Positions 12,073 to 24,067 of a stretch of DNA of 64,000 nt are shown in pieces (positions within the stretch are counted from its first letter, which is position 1; each line of letters starts with the position of its first letter). Origin of the DNA: Metallyticus violacea (taxonomy: Eukaryota > Arthropoda > Insecta > Mantodea > Metallyticidae); assembly GCA_030762175.1 (NCBI GenBank), contig CM060833.1, positions 68,451,501 to 68,515,500 of the forward strand. Reading direction: 5' to 3'. The notes under the pieces were generated by a model. That model was not told the origin of the DNA. It was given only the letters and a program-made list of their open reading frames with translations, and searched no databases. The position numbers and the translations under genes are program-made.

Positions 12073-13684
12073 TCACCTTTAGCTCTAGCCCACGCTTTCC
12101 CTCTTCCTTACAGCAAAATACATTCGCAGTCTCTTGCATGTGCTTCGTTTTAAGCTAATGTAAACAATGACTGTATCTTGACTTTCGAGCTACATTTTCT
12201 GTACATTTAAATGCTAAATTTATTTTTTAGAAAAAAACTTATATTAAAGTATTTATAGTAATTTTATTCTAGATATGTTATGTTAAAGCTTAAGAACTTA
12301 AAATCTCTTGTTTTATTTATTTTTGTTATTGAAAGTCATTATTTTCATTTTTACGGAAAATAATTTAAAATGATTGCTTTTCCTTTCTCCTTTTTATAGC
12401 TTTTGGTTGTATCTTTTTTTTTTTATTATCCTGCTATCTTCAGAAACCCTCAGAACTTTTCGTTTAGTTCACACCATTGATATATTAATACTTTCTGTAA
12501 TAAATACACGTGTTACGTGGTTTATAAATAATGGTCATGAAAATCGAAGAAATTAATCATAACTGATTTTCCTGTATAATTTCTCAAAACAGTTGCTCTA
12601 TTTATGCCATTTTGTTTCTATAAATTCACAACGGGTGTTCAAAAATTGTACGCCGTTGAAGACACTTGATTAAAATGGTTTGTGCTTACCATTCGTACAG
12701 GCGATTAATGCTAGTTTGTTCCTCTGGGGACTCTGCTGAAAATAAAGTAATGGTAAGTTTATTTCACTTTCGAAAGGAACATGGACGCTCAGTTATATAC
12801 TCGTACTCTGACTACTCACTCTGAAGCTGTATTTATTTCTTTTTTATGCATACTTAAGTGTTTCTTTCCTCTTCGCTCATCAAACATTTGTTGTAACGAC
12901 TCTCTTGTCATATTTCCATACAGCTATATTAAATAATTTGAAATTATCAACTTCAAAACCACCATTTAAAATTATATTATAGAACTTCTAATGTTCATAA
13001 AATCTATAACAAAGTCACTATATGATGCTGCAACCTTTCTAATATCGCCTGAGGATCTCAATGGCTTCACTTTCAGCATATATCTATACACAGACAGAAT
13101 TAATGCATGTTCCAGTTAGGTTGGAGGATGAACTCTGTAGCATTATATAATACGTTTTATTGCTTCCGCTGAACGCTGTAATCACATATCTCACAATATC
13201 TCACGGCTATATTCCCAGTGTACTCATGATCGTCTACATTTAAGAAACACAATGTAGTTAATGATGCACGAATGCCTGTGGTGAAGATGGGATGAAGCAA
13301 CGGTTTTCCTATCTACTTTCACCTTCAAGCACGATATCCAATGAAAAGTACAGAGATAATCGATCCTTGTTAGTCAAGCCTTGGTTGTTTGTTTAGACAA
13401 TTGATGCATTAGGCGCTGCCATGTTCTGGGTCCAATGAAGATTCAGTTCCTCTCTCTAAGTGTGTGAAATATTGCAGAATATGTTAAAATTGTTTTAAGC
13501 TTTCTTTTAAGAAAAAAAACCATAAAATATTTTGGAAATATGCTAAAAGCTACCATACGAATAGTTTTGTAATGCAATGAAATGAATAGAAAAGGAAGAA
13601 TGGAAAATGCAGGGAATTGTTGGTAGATTCTGTATTAATTTTTGTTGTTCGCCATTTTGCATAATAAACATAGAATAAGTATAT
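12072..13684. other. No gene seen
   Basis: AT-rich. The longest frames are about 60 codons of low-complexity composition. No family recognised. Confidence 0.45.
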
Positions 13685-13915
13685 ATATGAGCTTAGGCTT
13701 TCACGGCTGACTTGATCCGCAAGGTTGTATCCGAGCTAGCGGGCCTTCAATGACACCATGCCATCTGACGTTTCGCCATTGGGCATTATGAGCTTAGGTT
13801 CACGCAGAATTTTCGTTGAGAGACAATGCCCGATGGAGCAGTGGGCGAAACATCAGATGACATGATTTCATTGAATCCATCATGACCCACTACCCCGGAT
13901 GCAGCCTGCTTGTAA
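13685..13915. repeat. Foldback repeat with hammerhead-like motifs
   Basis: Two arms, about 13720-13796 and 13822-13912, are imperfect inverted copies of each other. One reads TTCAATGACACCATGCCATC and continues TGACGTTTCGCC. The other, inverted, reads TTCAATGAAATCATGTCATC and continues TGATGTTTCGCCC. A short direct repeat ATGAGCTTAGG also recurs (13687 and 13787). On the minus strand the first arm holds a GCC/GGC hairpin followed by GAAACGTC. On the plus strand the second arm holds a GCCC/GGGC hairpin followed by GAAACATC. A short stem, GAAA and a 4-nt palindrome are the layout of minimal hammerhead ribozymes. The CUGANGA box is not intact in either arm. It could also be a MITE with no RNA function. 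Confidence 0.6.
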
Positions 13916-14084
13916 ATATAAAAAGTATACATTTTTTTAAATATTTATAAAAGAAATTTGAATACCAGAGAACGTAAAGGCAACTAACTTATTCCATCTA
14001 TTACTTTGCAATATCAAGCAAAGTCTAACTGCTTTCTTTTCATGTGATTCGCAGAGCATTAAAGTAACCTGAACGAACATCCCT

Positions 14085-14490
14085 TGGGACCGATCATCCT
14101 GACCTTAGACTTTTTTCATGCTTTTCCCTGGTCGCTTAGGTGAATGCTGGGACGAATCTTTAATTTTAACCAATTTTCCGCTTTCCATTTCATATAATTT
14201 CATTCCATTAAAGGATCGAATGTGCCAGGGCGAGCTGAACTGGTGCAGTATAACGGTGGCTTGCACCTTGTGTTTCTGCCTCGGCGGACCTTATGAGGGG
14301 CTCTAACACCTTGGAGGGGGTTCCACCGGCGTCAGGGAAATTTCATTTACGTATGTGCCTCACCACTCGTGGATCCTTACCGCCCGCAGTCTCCCTAATC
14401 TCTCATCTCGGAGATACCCTCTGTGAGCTAACCATTGAGCAAGGCTGAAGTATCGAAGTATGCTACTCCGCCTTTAATAATTCAATACAA
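14085..14490 (+). repeat. SINE-C copy, opposite orientation
   Basis: Read in reverse it matches the 3822, 6722 and 19035 copies: GGGACCGATCATCCTGACC, CCCTGGTCGCTTAGG, TTTCATTCCATTAAAGGATC, GTGCCAGGGCGAGCTGAAC and GAGCAAGGCTGAAGTATC. It ends in TTCAATACAATCTAATACAA, a TATTG-type tail. The tRNA-like head is not recognisable. Confidence 0.65.
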
Positions 14491-14823
14491 TCTAATACAA
14501 CCTGAATTAATACTGGTCTAAGAGATGACAAACTGGTAAACAATGCAAAGCAATACTGTGATGAGCGATTATTTTCGTATTAAATATGGCACAATTAATT
14601 GAATTCCATAGCTATAGCACCCAAATGTATATGATTTATGATATACTAATCAGGTAAATTGATAGAATTATTTCTTCGTAACAATCAAGAGAATGGAGCT
14701 ATACATAAAGACAACTTAAAAGGTGACTTCAGTTATAGAATGCCAATGGATATGACATTTCTAGTTACGGATGGCACAATGTCGACTACAGAGGAGACTA
14801 GTGGTCGACCCTAAGCTTTTAAT

Positions 14824-14910
14824 TGGTGTAATTGCTTCCGCAAAGGAAGAGAATCCGTGGAAGATGAGCTTCGTTTTGGTCGACTCTCTAACATTATCAT
14901 TCCGAATGAG
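14824..14910 (+). pseudogene. Short transposase N-terminal fragment, mariner-like
   Basis: One frame reads WCNCFRKGRESVEDELRFGR followed by LSNIIIPNE. This corresponds to the conserved W..(F)K.GRESVEDD.RSGRPS segment that links the helix-turn-helix and catalytic domains of many Tc1/mariner-superfamily transposases. Nothing before or after it extends the match, and the frame to the left closes quickly. About 29 codons are too few to assign a clade, so the call rests on this one motif. Confidence 0.5.
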
Positions 14911-16879
14911 ACCCGTAAAATGGAGATGCCTTAAAATGGAAACAGTTAATTTTATCCACATTACATCCCGCCACCCATCCATAAGATTATATTACAACAT
15001 AATTCTTGGTTGCATTCCAATTAGTTTCATGAGACACTCCAAATACTTTTATATTACGTGAATATGGAAGTAGTTTACTGACAATAATTTTTATTTTTGT
15101 TCCCTGAAAGTGTATCTCGCAAACTATTAGTTTTTTGTCATGTATATTTTATCGAAATGCTATATTTATTAATAACACTAAAATTCAAGCGGATATTATA
15201 AAGAAAGTACGCTGAGATAACTGCAATATTTACTCATATTTAATTCTTTGCATCCTTTACTATTAATAGGATTTTGATATTTTTAAATGCTATATTCTAA
15301 ATATCGTATCAAAAAAAATTAGGTACTGTCCGCATTTCCTCTTTTTGCTTTAAAATTCCTGATACCGCTGCTGAACTTTCATTTCAGTCACTGCGACAAA
15401 ATGCCATAAGCAAAGGTAGCACAAACAATATTTATTAGATAACGTGGTGCACTGCAGCAGGCATTCCGTAGCAGTGGGCGTTTGATGGGGTTAGTCAATA
15501 TATCTGTCCAATACTTTTAAACATAGCAAATTGGTGGCCTTAGGGTTTTTTTTCTTTCTAGTTTATATTACAGTTAATTTCAACACTGCTAATCCCGTAT
15601 ATTTCAGATTTGAAAATAAGACGCTAATTGAGAGATAGTTCAACAACACTAGAAGGTCTAATCACATTGCAGAACTCGAAAAGTATCTGCATCGACTAGG
15701 AGGTAAGAAACACTCTCTCAGAATACTCGATTTCTTTTGCCAAAGGGCCCTCTGATTCCAAATGCTATAAACACAAACCAAGAGATTACTTCATGTGAAA
15801 CTTGAAACGTCCTTGGTTCCAAAACTGGTCAATGTCCGAGTTACACGTGAAAGTTGATAGGGTGCGCCTGCAGATAGGCAATCCTTTGAACATCTCCAAC
15901 ACAATCCGCCTGATGCATCCGGTAGCATAAACAAATTAGGTTTTTATTCACTCACACGTCACAAGACAGTTGTGAGTCGTACATTTTAATGGAGACGAGA
16001 GTTCCTAATAAAGTGGATTGCTCAATTTCAGGACAATGTCCATCAGAAATAAGTTGATGACCGCAACCACACTTGGCAGCATCAAGGAGATGATGTGATT
16101 TATTTGGCGAAGTAGCAATCACCTAACCATGGGGCAATATCAGGACGATTTTCTCAGCCTGCACTATATGTTGGTGTTCAAACAGCCCTTAAAGTTTAGA
16201 AACAAAATCCAACTGGAGTCGATAATAGGCTTCCCCGTATGCAATTAATGGAAGCTTGATATTACAAGAATGTTCATATATTCCAATGGCATTTATTTGA
16301 ATTGTATTCAACATGCATAAACAGTGAAATATAAACTACAATGTTGTAAAAAAGGAGAAAATGGAGTACAAATGAAAAAATGTAAATGAAGCTTATAGCA
16401 GATTAAAAATAATGTAAAACGACTGTGCATTATCTTATTGCAAAATGTTGATGTTATCAGCTTCTTCTATACTTCAATAATGTACATATATATCCATTGA
16501 TAAAAATATTTTCTGCACTTACTTTCAAATTTTCTGAACAGGGGCTTTAAGTTTACCCGTTTCATTTATTTGAATTATACTTCTTAACAAATTACAAATA
16601 GCTATTTCTGGGAAGGCTTTAGACGATGTAATCAGAAATTAATGGCTCCTTATATTTCGCTGGTCTATCTCTCTCTCGAAAACTAAGTGAAATTTAACAG
16701 TATGTAGCCACAAATTTCGTAATAAAATTTTCACTTTTGAAAAAAATCTAATCTGAATACTGGGCAGATCAACAAATTAAAACGCGTTTATAATTCCTGT
16801 GCTCATTTCGTCTTCAACGTTCGTAAATTGAATCATGGTACACCTCTAAGCAATCAACTATAATGGCTACTTCAAAGAA
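14911..16879. other. No gene seen
   Basis: No recognised family. A slightly GC-richer patch at 15.8-16.2 kb lacks a sustained open frame. Confidence 0.4.
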
Positions 16880-17138
16880 CGTAGGACTTTCCATTCCCTT
16901 ACGCCCCTGTTCAAACTCCTCCGTACTTCCATCCTTCAATATATCGCTTCTTGCTTCGTATACCTGTCCCTGCCACGAACCCGGAATATGACTTTATTGT
17001 CTATTTCTCGTCACTGAGCACATTTCTTCTCAATATCATTCAGCATGTCAGTTCCCAGAATCTGGAACTCCCTTCCATCTGAAGTCAGAGATTACCGGGC
17101 AATAAAGCAAGCTAAACTTAGATTAAATTGTTATGTCA
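16880..17138 (+). pseudogene. LINE ORF2 C-terminal fragment (RIWNSLP motif)
   Basis: An open segment at about 17038-17138 reads FSMSVPRIWNSLPSEVRDYR and continues AIKQAKLRLNCYV. The pattern F..(S/R)....WN.LP...R.......FK..L is the conserved extreme C-terminus of the reverse-transcriptase ORF in several non-LTR retrotransposons, including CR1/L2-like and Jockey-like groups. Upstream sequence from about 16880 is similar in style but frameshifted. Only the tail survives, as expected for a 5'-truncated insertion. The plus-strand frame continuing past 17138 is low-complexity hydrophobic and probably not coding. Confidence 0.55.
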
Positions 17139-17363
17139 ACTATAGGAATCACAAGAATTAGTCTCTCGCTTCTTATTGTTACTATTTTCCTTCTTCTCCT
17201 CTTCCTTTTTCCCCCTTGTACTCGAAAAAAATTCTTGAAGAACAAGTGGAACTCTAATACTAATTTTAGAAACTTTCTAAATATATTAAAAATACGTGAC
17301 ATTACCATTAAGTATATATCTTTAATTTTGATCTCTGCTTTTTTTTTGTGTGTGTTTTATATA

Positions 17364-18355
17364 CGAGGGTAGGTCCATAAGTTTCCGGCCTAACCATTTT
17401 CTAAGTATGATAATGACAAAAACTATAGTACCCTTTATTGCAATACTATTCTCACATCTTTGAATTAAATTTCAATCCACCCCCCAAAAATAATCAGAAG
17501 TCTTATCTGCAAAACAGACTTAAACAGCATCCATCACTTATTCATCACACTTAAATTTCCTCCCTTGAAGGTATTTATTGATTTTTGAGAAGAGAAATTG
17601 TCACTGGTAGCTAGATCTGGGCTGTAGGGGGGATGGTCGATCTTCTTGAAGCCACATTTCTTCACAGCTTCCTTTGCAACAAGAGTTGTTTGCACAGGCG
17701 CATTGCCGTGAATAAGGCGCACACCACCACTCAACTTTCCTCGCCTTTTCTCTTTGATGGAAGCACGTAGTCTGTGCAGTAGGCCAACATAGTACTCCCT
17801 ATTTACTATGAGCTTGAAGTTAATGAAGAGTATTCCTTCACAGTCCCAAAAGATTGTGACCATGATCTTCTTGGTTGATTGGGTGACTTTGGCCTTTAGA
17901 GGCAGTGCTTCGCCAGGTTTATGCCACTCCATTGATTCTCTTTTGGACAAGGACCATAGTGGAAGCCATGGTTTCATCTCCCGTAACAATGGTTTGCAGA
18001 ACTTCTCTCTTGTAGTCACGACAGAGCTCCAAAAATGCCTGACAACAGATGACTCGTTGCTGCTTTTGGCTGAAGAAAGAAGGCACCCATCTGGCACTGT
18101 TATTCATGTTTAAATGTTCATGAATAATTGCTGTTTTAGAAAGACCTAGCCTTGCTGCTATTTCTGTAGCTTTGGGCCGCAGGTCTGCCATAAGTTCTCC
18201 TTCCACAAGAGCGATGTTTTCAGGAGTGAGCACCTCCAAAGGTCCATCGTCATCAGTGTTTTCTCGACCCACTCGAAAAAATTTTGCTCGCCTATAATTT
18301 CATTTGGAGTAAATCCTTCTCATGTGAAGAACTTAATTACAGCTCGATACTCCAT
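17364..18355 (-). pseudogene. Mariner transposase pseudogene with 3' terminal repeat
   Basis: The gene begins ATG-GAG-TAT-CGA-GCT-GTA-ATT (MEYRAVI) at 18355. It continues with a HTH segment LRPKATEIAARLGLSKTAII, then ARWVPSFFS, CRDYKREVLQ and TGDETM, which holds the first catalytic Asp. IFWDCEGILFINF, HGNAPVQTT and HPPYSPDLATSDNF follow. From the second motif to the third Asp is 34 residues, which is mariner spacing. The second catalytic Asp is lost: HDN has become HGN. There is a frameshift between the TGDE block and the FWDCEG block, and the N-terminal region is shortened. The downstream end CGAGGGTAGGTCCATAAGTTTCC follows a TA at 17362-17363. No matching upstream end was found, so that end was probably lost. 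The element cannot encode an active transposase. Confidence 0.9.
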
Positions 18356-19034
18356 TTTGAACATGTCACAACCTTCTACACATAGCCTTCTTTATGTAAC
18401 AACCAAATAGTTCACCTTTCATTTGCGGTATGGCTTCGACCCCCCAGCTTCTAACAATGCTGATGTCCGCATAAACATTCTTCAGCTTTCACGAATGCGA
18501 ATCGGCGTTTCACCTTCCACATTCAGGAATTCTATCACTGCTCTCTGTCTTATATAAATTCAATGTAAGCCATTTTATTAAACAGTGCAGTGTTATCACC
18601 TGTTTCATGAAACTGTTATTGCCAAGTACGGTGGCAGAAGGTTTGATAAATAGAGTCAATTTAAATTTATCCATATCCTCAACTTAATTAAAGAGAAAGC
18701 TATTCGGAGGCATTATCTTCTACCCGGTTCTTGTGCTACTTACAAGAAAATAGCTTTACACGTTTAACTGAGCATACGAAAGGAAGAAGTTCTAAAGTCA
18801 CTAAATCCATCTATAGAAACAATAATTGCACAATTGTTAACGCGGATCAGACAGCGAATTTTACTTAAATTGCAGAAAATATTTTTTTCATGAAAAATAA
18901 AATATTATGCTAATATAACACAAAATTTCAGGCTACCCACGCTATATACAGTACATAATTTACTTCGTACTAGTGTGTATGAGTATTATTGAAATCTTGG
19001 CAACAATAACACTGCAGAATACATAAGTTTCGAT
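18356..19034. other. No gene seen
   Basis: It may hold a little mariner leader next to the ATG at 18355. The rest is AT-rich with no family recognised. Confidence 0.4.
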
Positions 19035-19505
19035 GTATTGGACTGGATGGTTTGGGTCGGAGGAGTATACTTCGGCATTTGAATCTTGTTTTACGGCTAG
19101 ATCTTGTACCTATGCCCCCAGCACTAACGGGAGGAAGGGATGAGATGAGGGATATACTTGCTGACCAATATCCACGGCCAGTAACTGCGCAGACGTAGAT
19201 GGCCCTCAGAAGATTTGCTTCCATACCAAACACCGGAGCAGAAACCTTTACAAAGCGCAAGCCACCGTCACGCCGCACTAGTTATCTAGCCCTGGCACTT
19301 TTGACCCTTAACAGAACCAATGGAATGGGAGAGCAGAAAATTCACATAATTTAAATATTCACCCCAGCATTAGTCTAAGCGACCAGGGGAGACCACGGAA
19401 GAAAAAAAAAACAAGTTCAATATGGGTAGCCCAATGGAGATCGAACCGGGGACCTTTCTGTTGGGAGTCTCAAGCGTCAGCGCCTGAGCATTTCACCAAG
19501 TAAAT
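19035..19505 (-). repeat. SINE-C, most complete copy, with tRNA-like head
   Basis: The right end, read on the minus strand, has a tRNA-like head: GGTGAAATGCTCAGGCGC, then GACGCTTGAGACTCC, then CCCCGGTTCGATCTCC (B box). The body continues for about 400 bp with the landmarks shared by the 3822, 6722 and 14085 copies. The head is joined to the body through an A-rich stretch (19402-19414 on the plus strand). The 102-codon minus-strand frame is repeat sequence, not a gene. Confidence 0.75.
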
Positions 19506-19672
19506 ATCTATGTAACTCTCATCTAAAAGTCAAGAAAATAATTTCACTTACAAGTGAAATATGAAGACAGTATGTTATTGTGCTGCCAATCGTAATTGGA
19601 GAAATAATTTCTATCACAACTTTGCATGTCTACTGCTCTAAAAACACATATAAGTGCACTAAATGTAAATAT

Positions 19673-20125
19673 ATAAGGTGATCCGTTTGGGTATGGGTAA
19701 AATTTAAACGCTGTAAACATTTACTATTGAACTTTATATTTTGAAACTTTTTGTATGTAACATTTAAATATGAAATATTTCTCAGAACGCTACATGACCC
19801 CCATAGCGCAATCTATACAACTCATAGCGCTAACGCAATTCAGCCCATGTAATCATGGATGCAAAATTGACACGAGCTTCATGATTCTCATTGTGTAAGG
19901 CTTGTAGACGTTGTAAGTGATATGGTACTTTCGAACAATACGCTGGCAGGACGCAATGGTACATTCATCTCTGCTGACAGGCATCTTAAACTTTTCGTAG
20001 AGCTTCTTGTCATGGCTCCAGAGATAACTGCTTCTGCACTGGTTTTTATCTGCAACCTCCTGCATGTGTTTTTTTAACACAGAACCTGTTTCCACAAATG
20101 TTCGATATCACAACATTATGGAATT
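19673..20125 (-). pseudogene. Possible transposase N-terminal remnant
   Basis: The minus strand reads VETGSVLKKH, then SRDECTIASCQRIVRKYH and YNVYKPYTMRIMKLVSILHP. In insect Tc1/mariner-superfamily transposases the N-terminal domain has a similar order: (V/E)TGSV..K, then a second HTH ending in R(V)(L/V)RK, then (L/Y)KPY...(L/V)..L. The match is in the order of motifs rather than in long identity. The region between is unlike known examples. The left end GTGATCCGTTTGGGTATGG could be an element end but has no partner. Treat it as tentative. Confidence 0.35.
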
Positions 20126-20874
20126 GTATTTAGGTCATTACTCACACTATAATTAACGTTGAAATTCTCATTTAGCACTCTCAAATCGAGCACACCAAGT
20201 ACTAATTGCGGCCGATGTTGATTTGTAGTAGTCATTTCACTCATCTACGATTTTCATTTAACATTATGCATTGTTGATTTTCTTTCTTGCCTGTACGGAA
20301 ACTTCCATCTTTTAAGCAAAATATTAGCAGCAAAAAATGTCTCCTATTATCATATCAGCTTTTGTAATAACTTTTAATATTATTCATACACATATGGATC
20401 ACTTTGTACTTAAAATGGGCACCTTTGATGTATACTACAATGATAAATTATATAAAACGTACTGTTAGAAGATATTACTATATTTGCTTCAATGAAGAGG
20501 AAATTTTAAAATTTAATTCAGTTTATAAATATTTTAACTACAGTGTGTCAAAATTCAAAATACTGGCCCATAAGTGTTTTTATTTATTTATTTATTTATT
20601 TATTTATTGATGTACTAAGCATAAGTATAACATGCGTGAAATTATTTTCTCTAAAAATGCTTTAGAGAGCTTTCTTGAAAACAATTCCATATTGTACTCT
20701 CTAGAGCGCTTTAAAGATTTTCTCACCATTTTGAGATAGAGAGTGTTAAAAGTAAAAATATTGCACTTACTTAACGTGCAAAAATTGTTTCATATAACAA
20801 AGTAATACTTTTTATGATATAAATGTAGTTTTAATTACAACTCGTTCGTAACTTCTTAGGCTTTGTTAGTCGTA
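20126..20874. other. No gene; (TTTA)n run at 20577-20608
   Basis: AT-rich. It contains a short TTTA tetranucleotide repeat and nothing else recognisable. Confidence 0.5.
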
Positions 20875-20876
20875 TA

Positions 20877-22098
20877 CAGGGTGAATCGTTGGAACCTGAC
20901 GACTTTAACACACAAAATTAACAATATAAGATAGATATTCAAGTTTTAATGCTGTTATATTACACTAGGTTATCCAATGCCATTTGGTGATGTGACCTCA
21001 ATTCTAAATAGTATACCTCGCCTCTTAAATGGCCACCATCACTAAAGATACATTGTTGCAATCTGTCACCCAGATTCCGTATCGCTGATTGCACCAATGA
21101 TTTCCTCCTGTACAGCCTCCTTGAGTTCACTAATGTCTCTTCGTTTCCTAATGTTCACTTTACACTTGATGTAACCCCAAACGAAGTAGTCACATACTGA
21201 TAGATTGGGAGAACATGCGGGCCACGGAATGTCTCCTCTTCTAGAAATTACATGGCTTGGAAACATGTTTTAACCATTGTAATGGACACGTTAGCAGTAT
21301 GAGCTGTAGCCCCTTCTTGTTCAAATTAGATCTGTAGCTCTGGGAAGTCATTTAACATCTCTACGTATCGATCAGAAGCCACTGTGACAGTTGTGTCATT
21401 CTCTTCAAAAAATAAATAAATAAAAAAGCAAGACCTATGATTCCAAAACTGGCAACTCCACACCAGACTGTTACTGTGGACTAAGGAGAAGGCGTTTACG
21501 CAGCTGCTGTAGATTTGAATAAGACAAACATCTAAAAGTTTGTTTTTCATTGCCATTTAAATGTAAGTGAGCTTCATCGCTCATTAACAGGACCATGTCA
21601 TCGGTAAATACGTTGAGAAATTTTTCACAGAATATCATTGACTTGTTTTATCACGAACCTGAACCACAACCACCTTGTAAGGATTAAAATTTAAATCTTT
21701 TAAGTCGAATTCTTCTCAAGCTGGTACGTGATAAACGTAAGGCAGCAGCGAGTTTTCTGGTTCAGCGACTAGACCTCCTTACCACTGCCTGTCTGACTCT
21801 TTCCAAGTTTCGTGGTGTTCTCACAGTGTACACGATCTAGTGATTTCCTTTTCGTTGCAGAAGCAGCTGCTTGGAATTTCTGCATCCATAACTTCGTAAC
21901 GACGCGGAACATTAAAATGTCGACGAAATAATCGTTGTGCAATGACAACTCAGTCACAATATTTAAACAAATTTTTCCACTGCAAAAGCATTCCAAAGCG
22001 TCATTTTACAACAATGGAAAGCATTGCGCATGACACTTATATGACATATTTACCAACTTATTGTACGTTAGATCTTCAGATTCTCATGGCCCACTTTG
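20877..22098 (-). pseudogene. DD41D-type Tc1/mariner element, degenerate, with TA flanks
   Basis: The element is bounded by TA at 20875-20876 and 22099-22100, with related ends CAGGGTGAATC and CAAAGTGGGCC. The minus strand carries, across frameshifts, IVTELCLHNDYF-like N-terminal sequence and RVRQA-type remnants. LNFNPYKVVVVQ and LLMSDEAH (first catalytic Asp) follow. Next come FFEENDTTVTVASDRYVEMLN and QEGATAHTAN (normally QDGATAHTAN). Last are HVISRRGDIPWPACSPNLSV and CDYFVWGY. From the second motif to the Asp of CDYF is 122 bases, or 41 residues once one lost base is allowed, which matches the DD41D group. The second catalytic residue is Glu here instead of Asp. Several stops occur. At about 1.22 kb it is a normal full length for this group, but it is dead. 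Confidence 0.85.
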
Positions 22099-24000
22099 TA
22101 GTACCACTACGACAAAACTAAGAGATGATGACCTTATAGTAGACATGTTTCATTCGTGTTGCTGTTTATCCTTATAAAAGTTGAATTTAAATATGTTTCT
22201 CTGCCCTTTACTTAATATGTGGCTTTATCTTGTATGAGAGACGTATTAATTCTTAGAAAGTTAAACAGTCATTTGAATTACAATCTTTGGTTACAGCTGT
22301 TTTTCTATACCACTACCTTATTATTGTTTACATACAAACGAGGATTCATTAAGTTTAATCTCAGGACGCTATCTACCGTATTAAAATGCAAATGAGTTCG
22401 GTATTGCTCCAACAAAAACCGGCTAATGTTCTCCACCAGCCAGACAACTTCTTTATTCACTTCTATTTAGGTCACAAGATTACAGCGGTCATAGGGTTAT
22501 TGGCAATTGTATGTAACGAATATTTGTTAACGTATGAATTCACTTCATCAAGCGCTTCATACCTCAACCATTCACTCATGATGTGAAGTTTATCTTTCTG
22601 GCTGATGCATTTGCTTCTTCCCATGATTTTCTGCAATGATATTTGCTCTGTAAAATTTGTGATTCTGATACCTTTGTTATCCTAACATTGTGTTATTCTA
22701 AATTTCCAGTAGGCGATAATTTGAACATTCTTCATAAAGCAATCTTAATCACACTTTCTTCACTAGGCATGGCCTCTTCTCGTCGCGTCGCATTAGTAAT
22801 AAATCGTCTGTTCCGTTTTGTATTTAGAATATGGAATATTTTTGGGCATAGAGTTTTCCATTAAACGAATTCATTTAAATCAGTATTATTTTGAAATTGT
22901 AATATGTTGTGACATTTACGGAATCAATAAATTGCTTGGCATCTACTTCTATTCCGCGCTTTTACTCATGAAGCGATTTCTAAAATTTGAATTCTTTTTA
23001 GGCCTTTATAGCTGTTTGCACTTAATTTTCAAATAATAATGTTCGTTTCGTCAAAAATTTATACATCTGAAATGTTATTTATAAATCATTTGCTTTTACA
23101 ACGTTTAATGTTTTCTCCATTGTGATTCATAGATCTTAATGTAATCTATTTAAAAGTACTTGCTCTTAAAATTTGTTATAACACCTTACGAATGTCTTAC
23201 TAACAACTCGATATTTGACTTTAAATGATACATTTTTGAATATGTGCACATATTCAGTTAAAATTTAAAAATTGTGTTTATTTATGTAAATCTGCAGATT
23301 CTTTTGCCAAAAAGTATAGTTTAATTTTATAGAATTGGGCTCATTCAGCTCTTGTATATTTTATAGTGATTATTTTCCATTCAAAAAGTTATCCTAAATA
23401 TTAATGGTTATTAAATGTTAATAATAGAGTATAATATATTACTGTAATTAGCAATGGATTGAGAAATGTCATTATATTATTTTAGATAGTATATTTCTAT
23501 TTATAAAAGTATTTACCTAATATAAAAACACTATTTATATTTCATTCTGAAAACACTGTTGTCGTTATTTATGAACTATAACTTATAAAATAAAATACAT
23601 GCATTCAAATCTTCGACAACGAGTGAAAAAATTGTTTTTATTACATTTTCTTTACTTAATATGTAATAATTTTCAAATCACTGAAATTCTTGCAAATACT
23701 TGATTATATTATCTGTAAATTTCTTTATTTTATTGCGAAAATGCATTTTTCCAATAGATTATACGTTGATAATAGACCAGTTCGTATTTTTTTCCAATGT
23801 TTTATTTACTATCGATTTGACTGCATTGGTCTTTTCACGACATCTGCATATTATTGACTGAATAAAATAAGTGTAAGTCTGTAGGGATGAATGAAATGAA
23901 ATTAATTAATGATGACACAAATGAACTCGGAGTCCTTAGCGCCTTAAAGCTATCTAGCATTCACCTTTTCAGGTTAAGGAATAACTCCATATAGCTTGAT
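22099..24000. other. No gene seen
   Basis: Very AT-rich, with chance frames up to about 73 codons. No family recognised. Confidence 0.45.
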
Positions 24001-24067
24001 CTGACCTGGATTTGAACCCAGCATCTCCGGATTATAAACGCTACCACTGCAGCACAGATGCAGTCAG
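24001..24067 (-). repeat. tRNA-like sequence, probably a SINE head
   Basis: The minus strand reads CTGACTGCATCTGTG, GCAGTGGTAGCG (A box) and CTGGGTTCAAATCCAG (a T arm with a 4-bp CTGG/CCAG stem). The first and last bases CTGAC/GTCAG can pair. The anticodon arm is not convincing, so it is more likely a SINE head or tRNA pseudogene than a working tRNA. Confidence 0.45.

Noticed and set aside
11843..12139. 98-codon minus-strand frame rich in Tyr and Ile
   Set aside because: It is a translation of the AAT microsatellite and SINE-A sequence.
12640..12800. Possible terminal repeat of a DNA transposon (ACGGGTGTTCAAAAATTG)
   Set aside because: No partner end and no transposase motif nearby.
17808..18113. 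101-codon plus-strand frame
   Set aside because: Shadow of the mariner transposase read on the minus strand.
24001..24067. Functional tRNA gene
   Set aside because: A and B boxes are present, but no convincing anticodon arm; more likely a SINE head.
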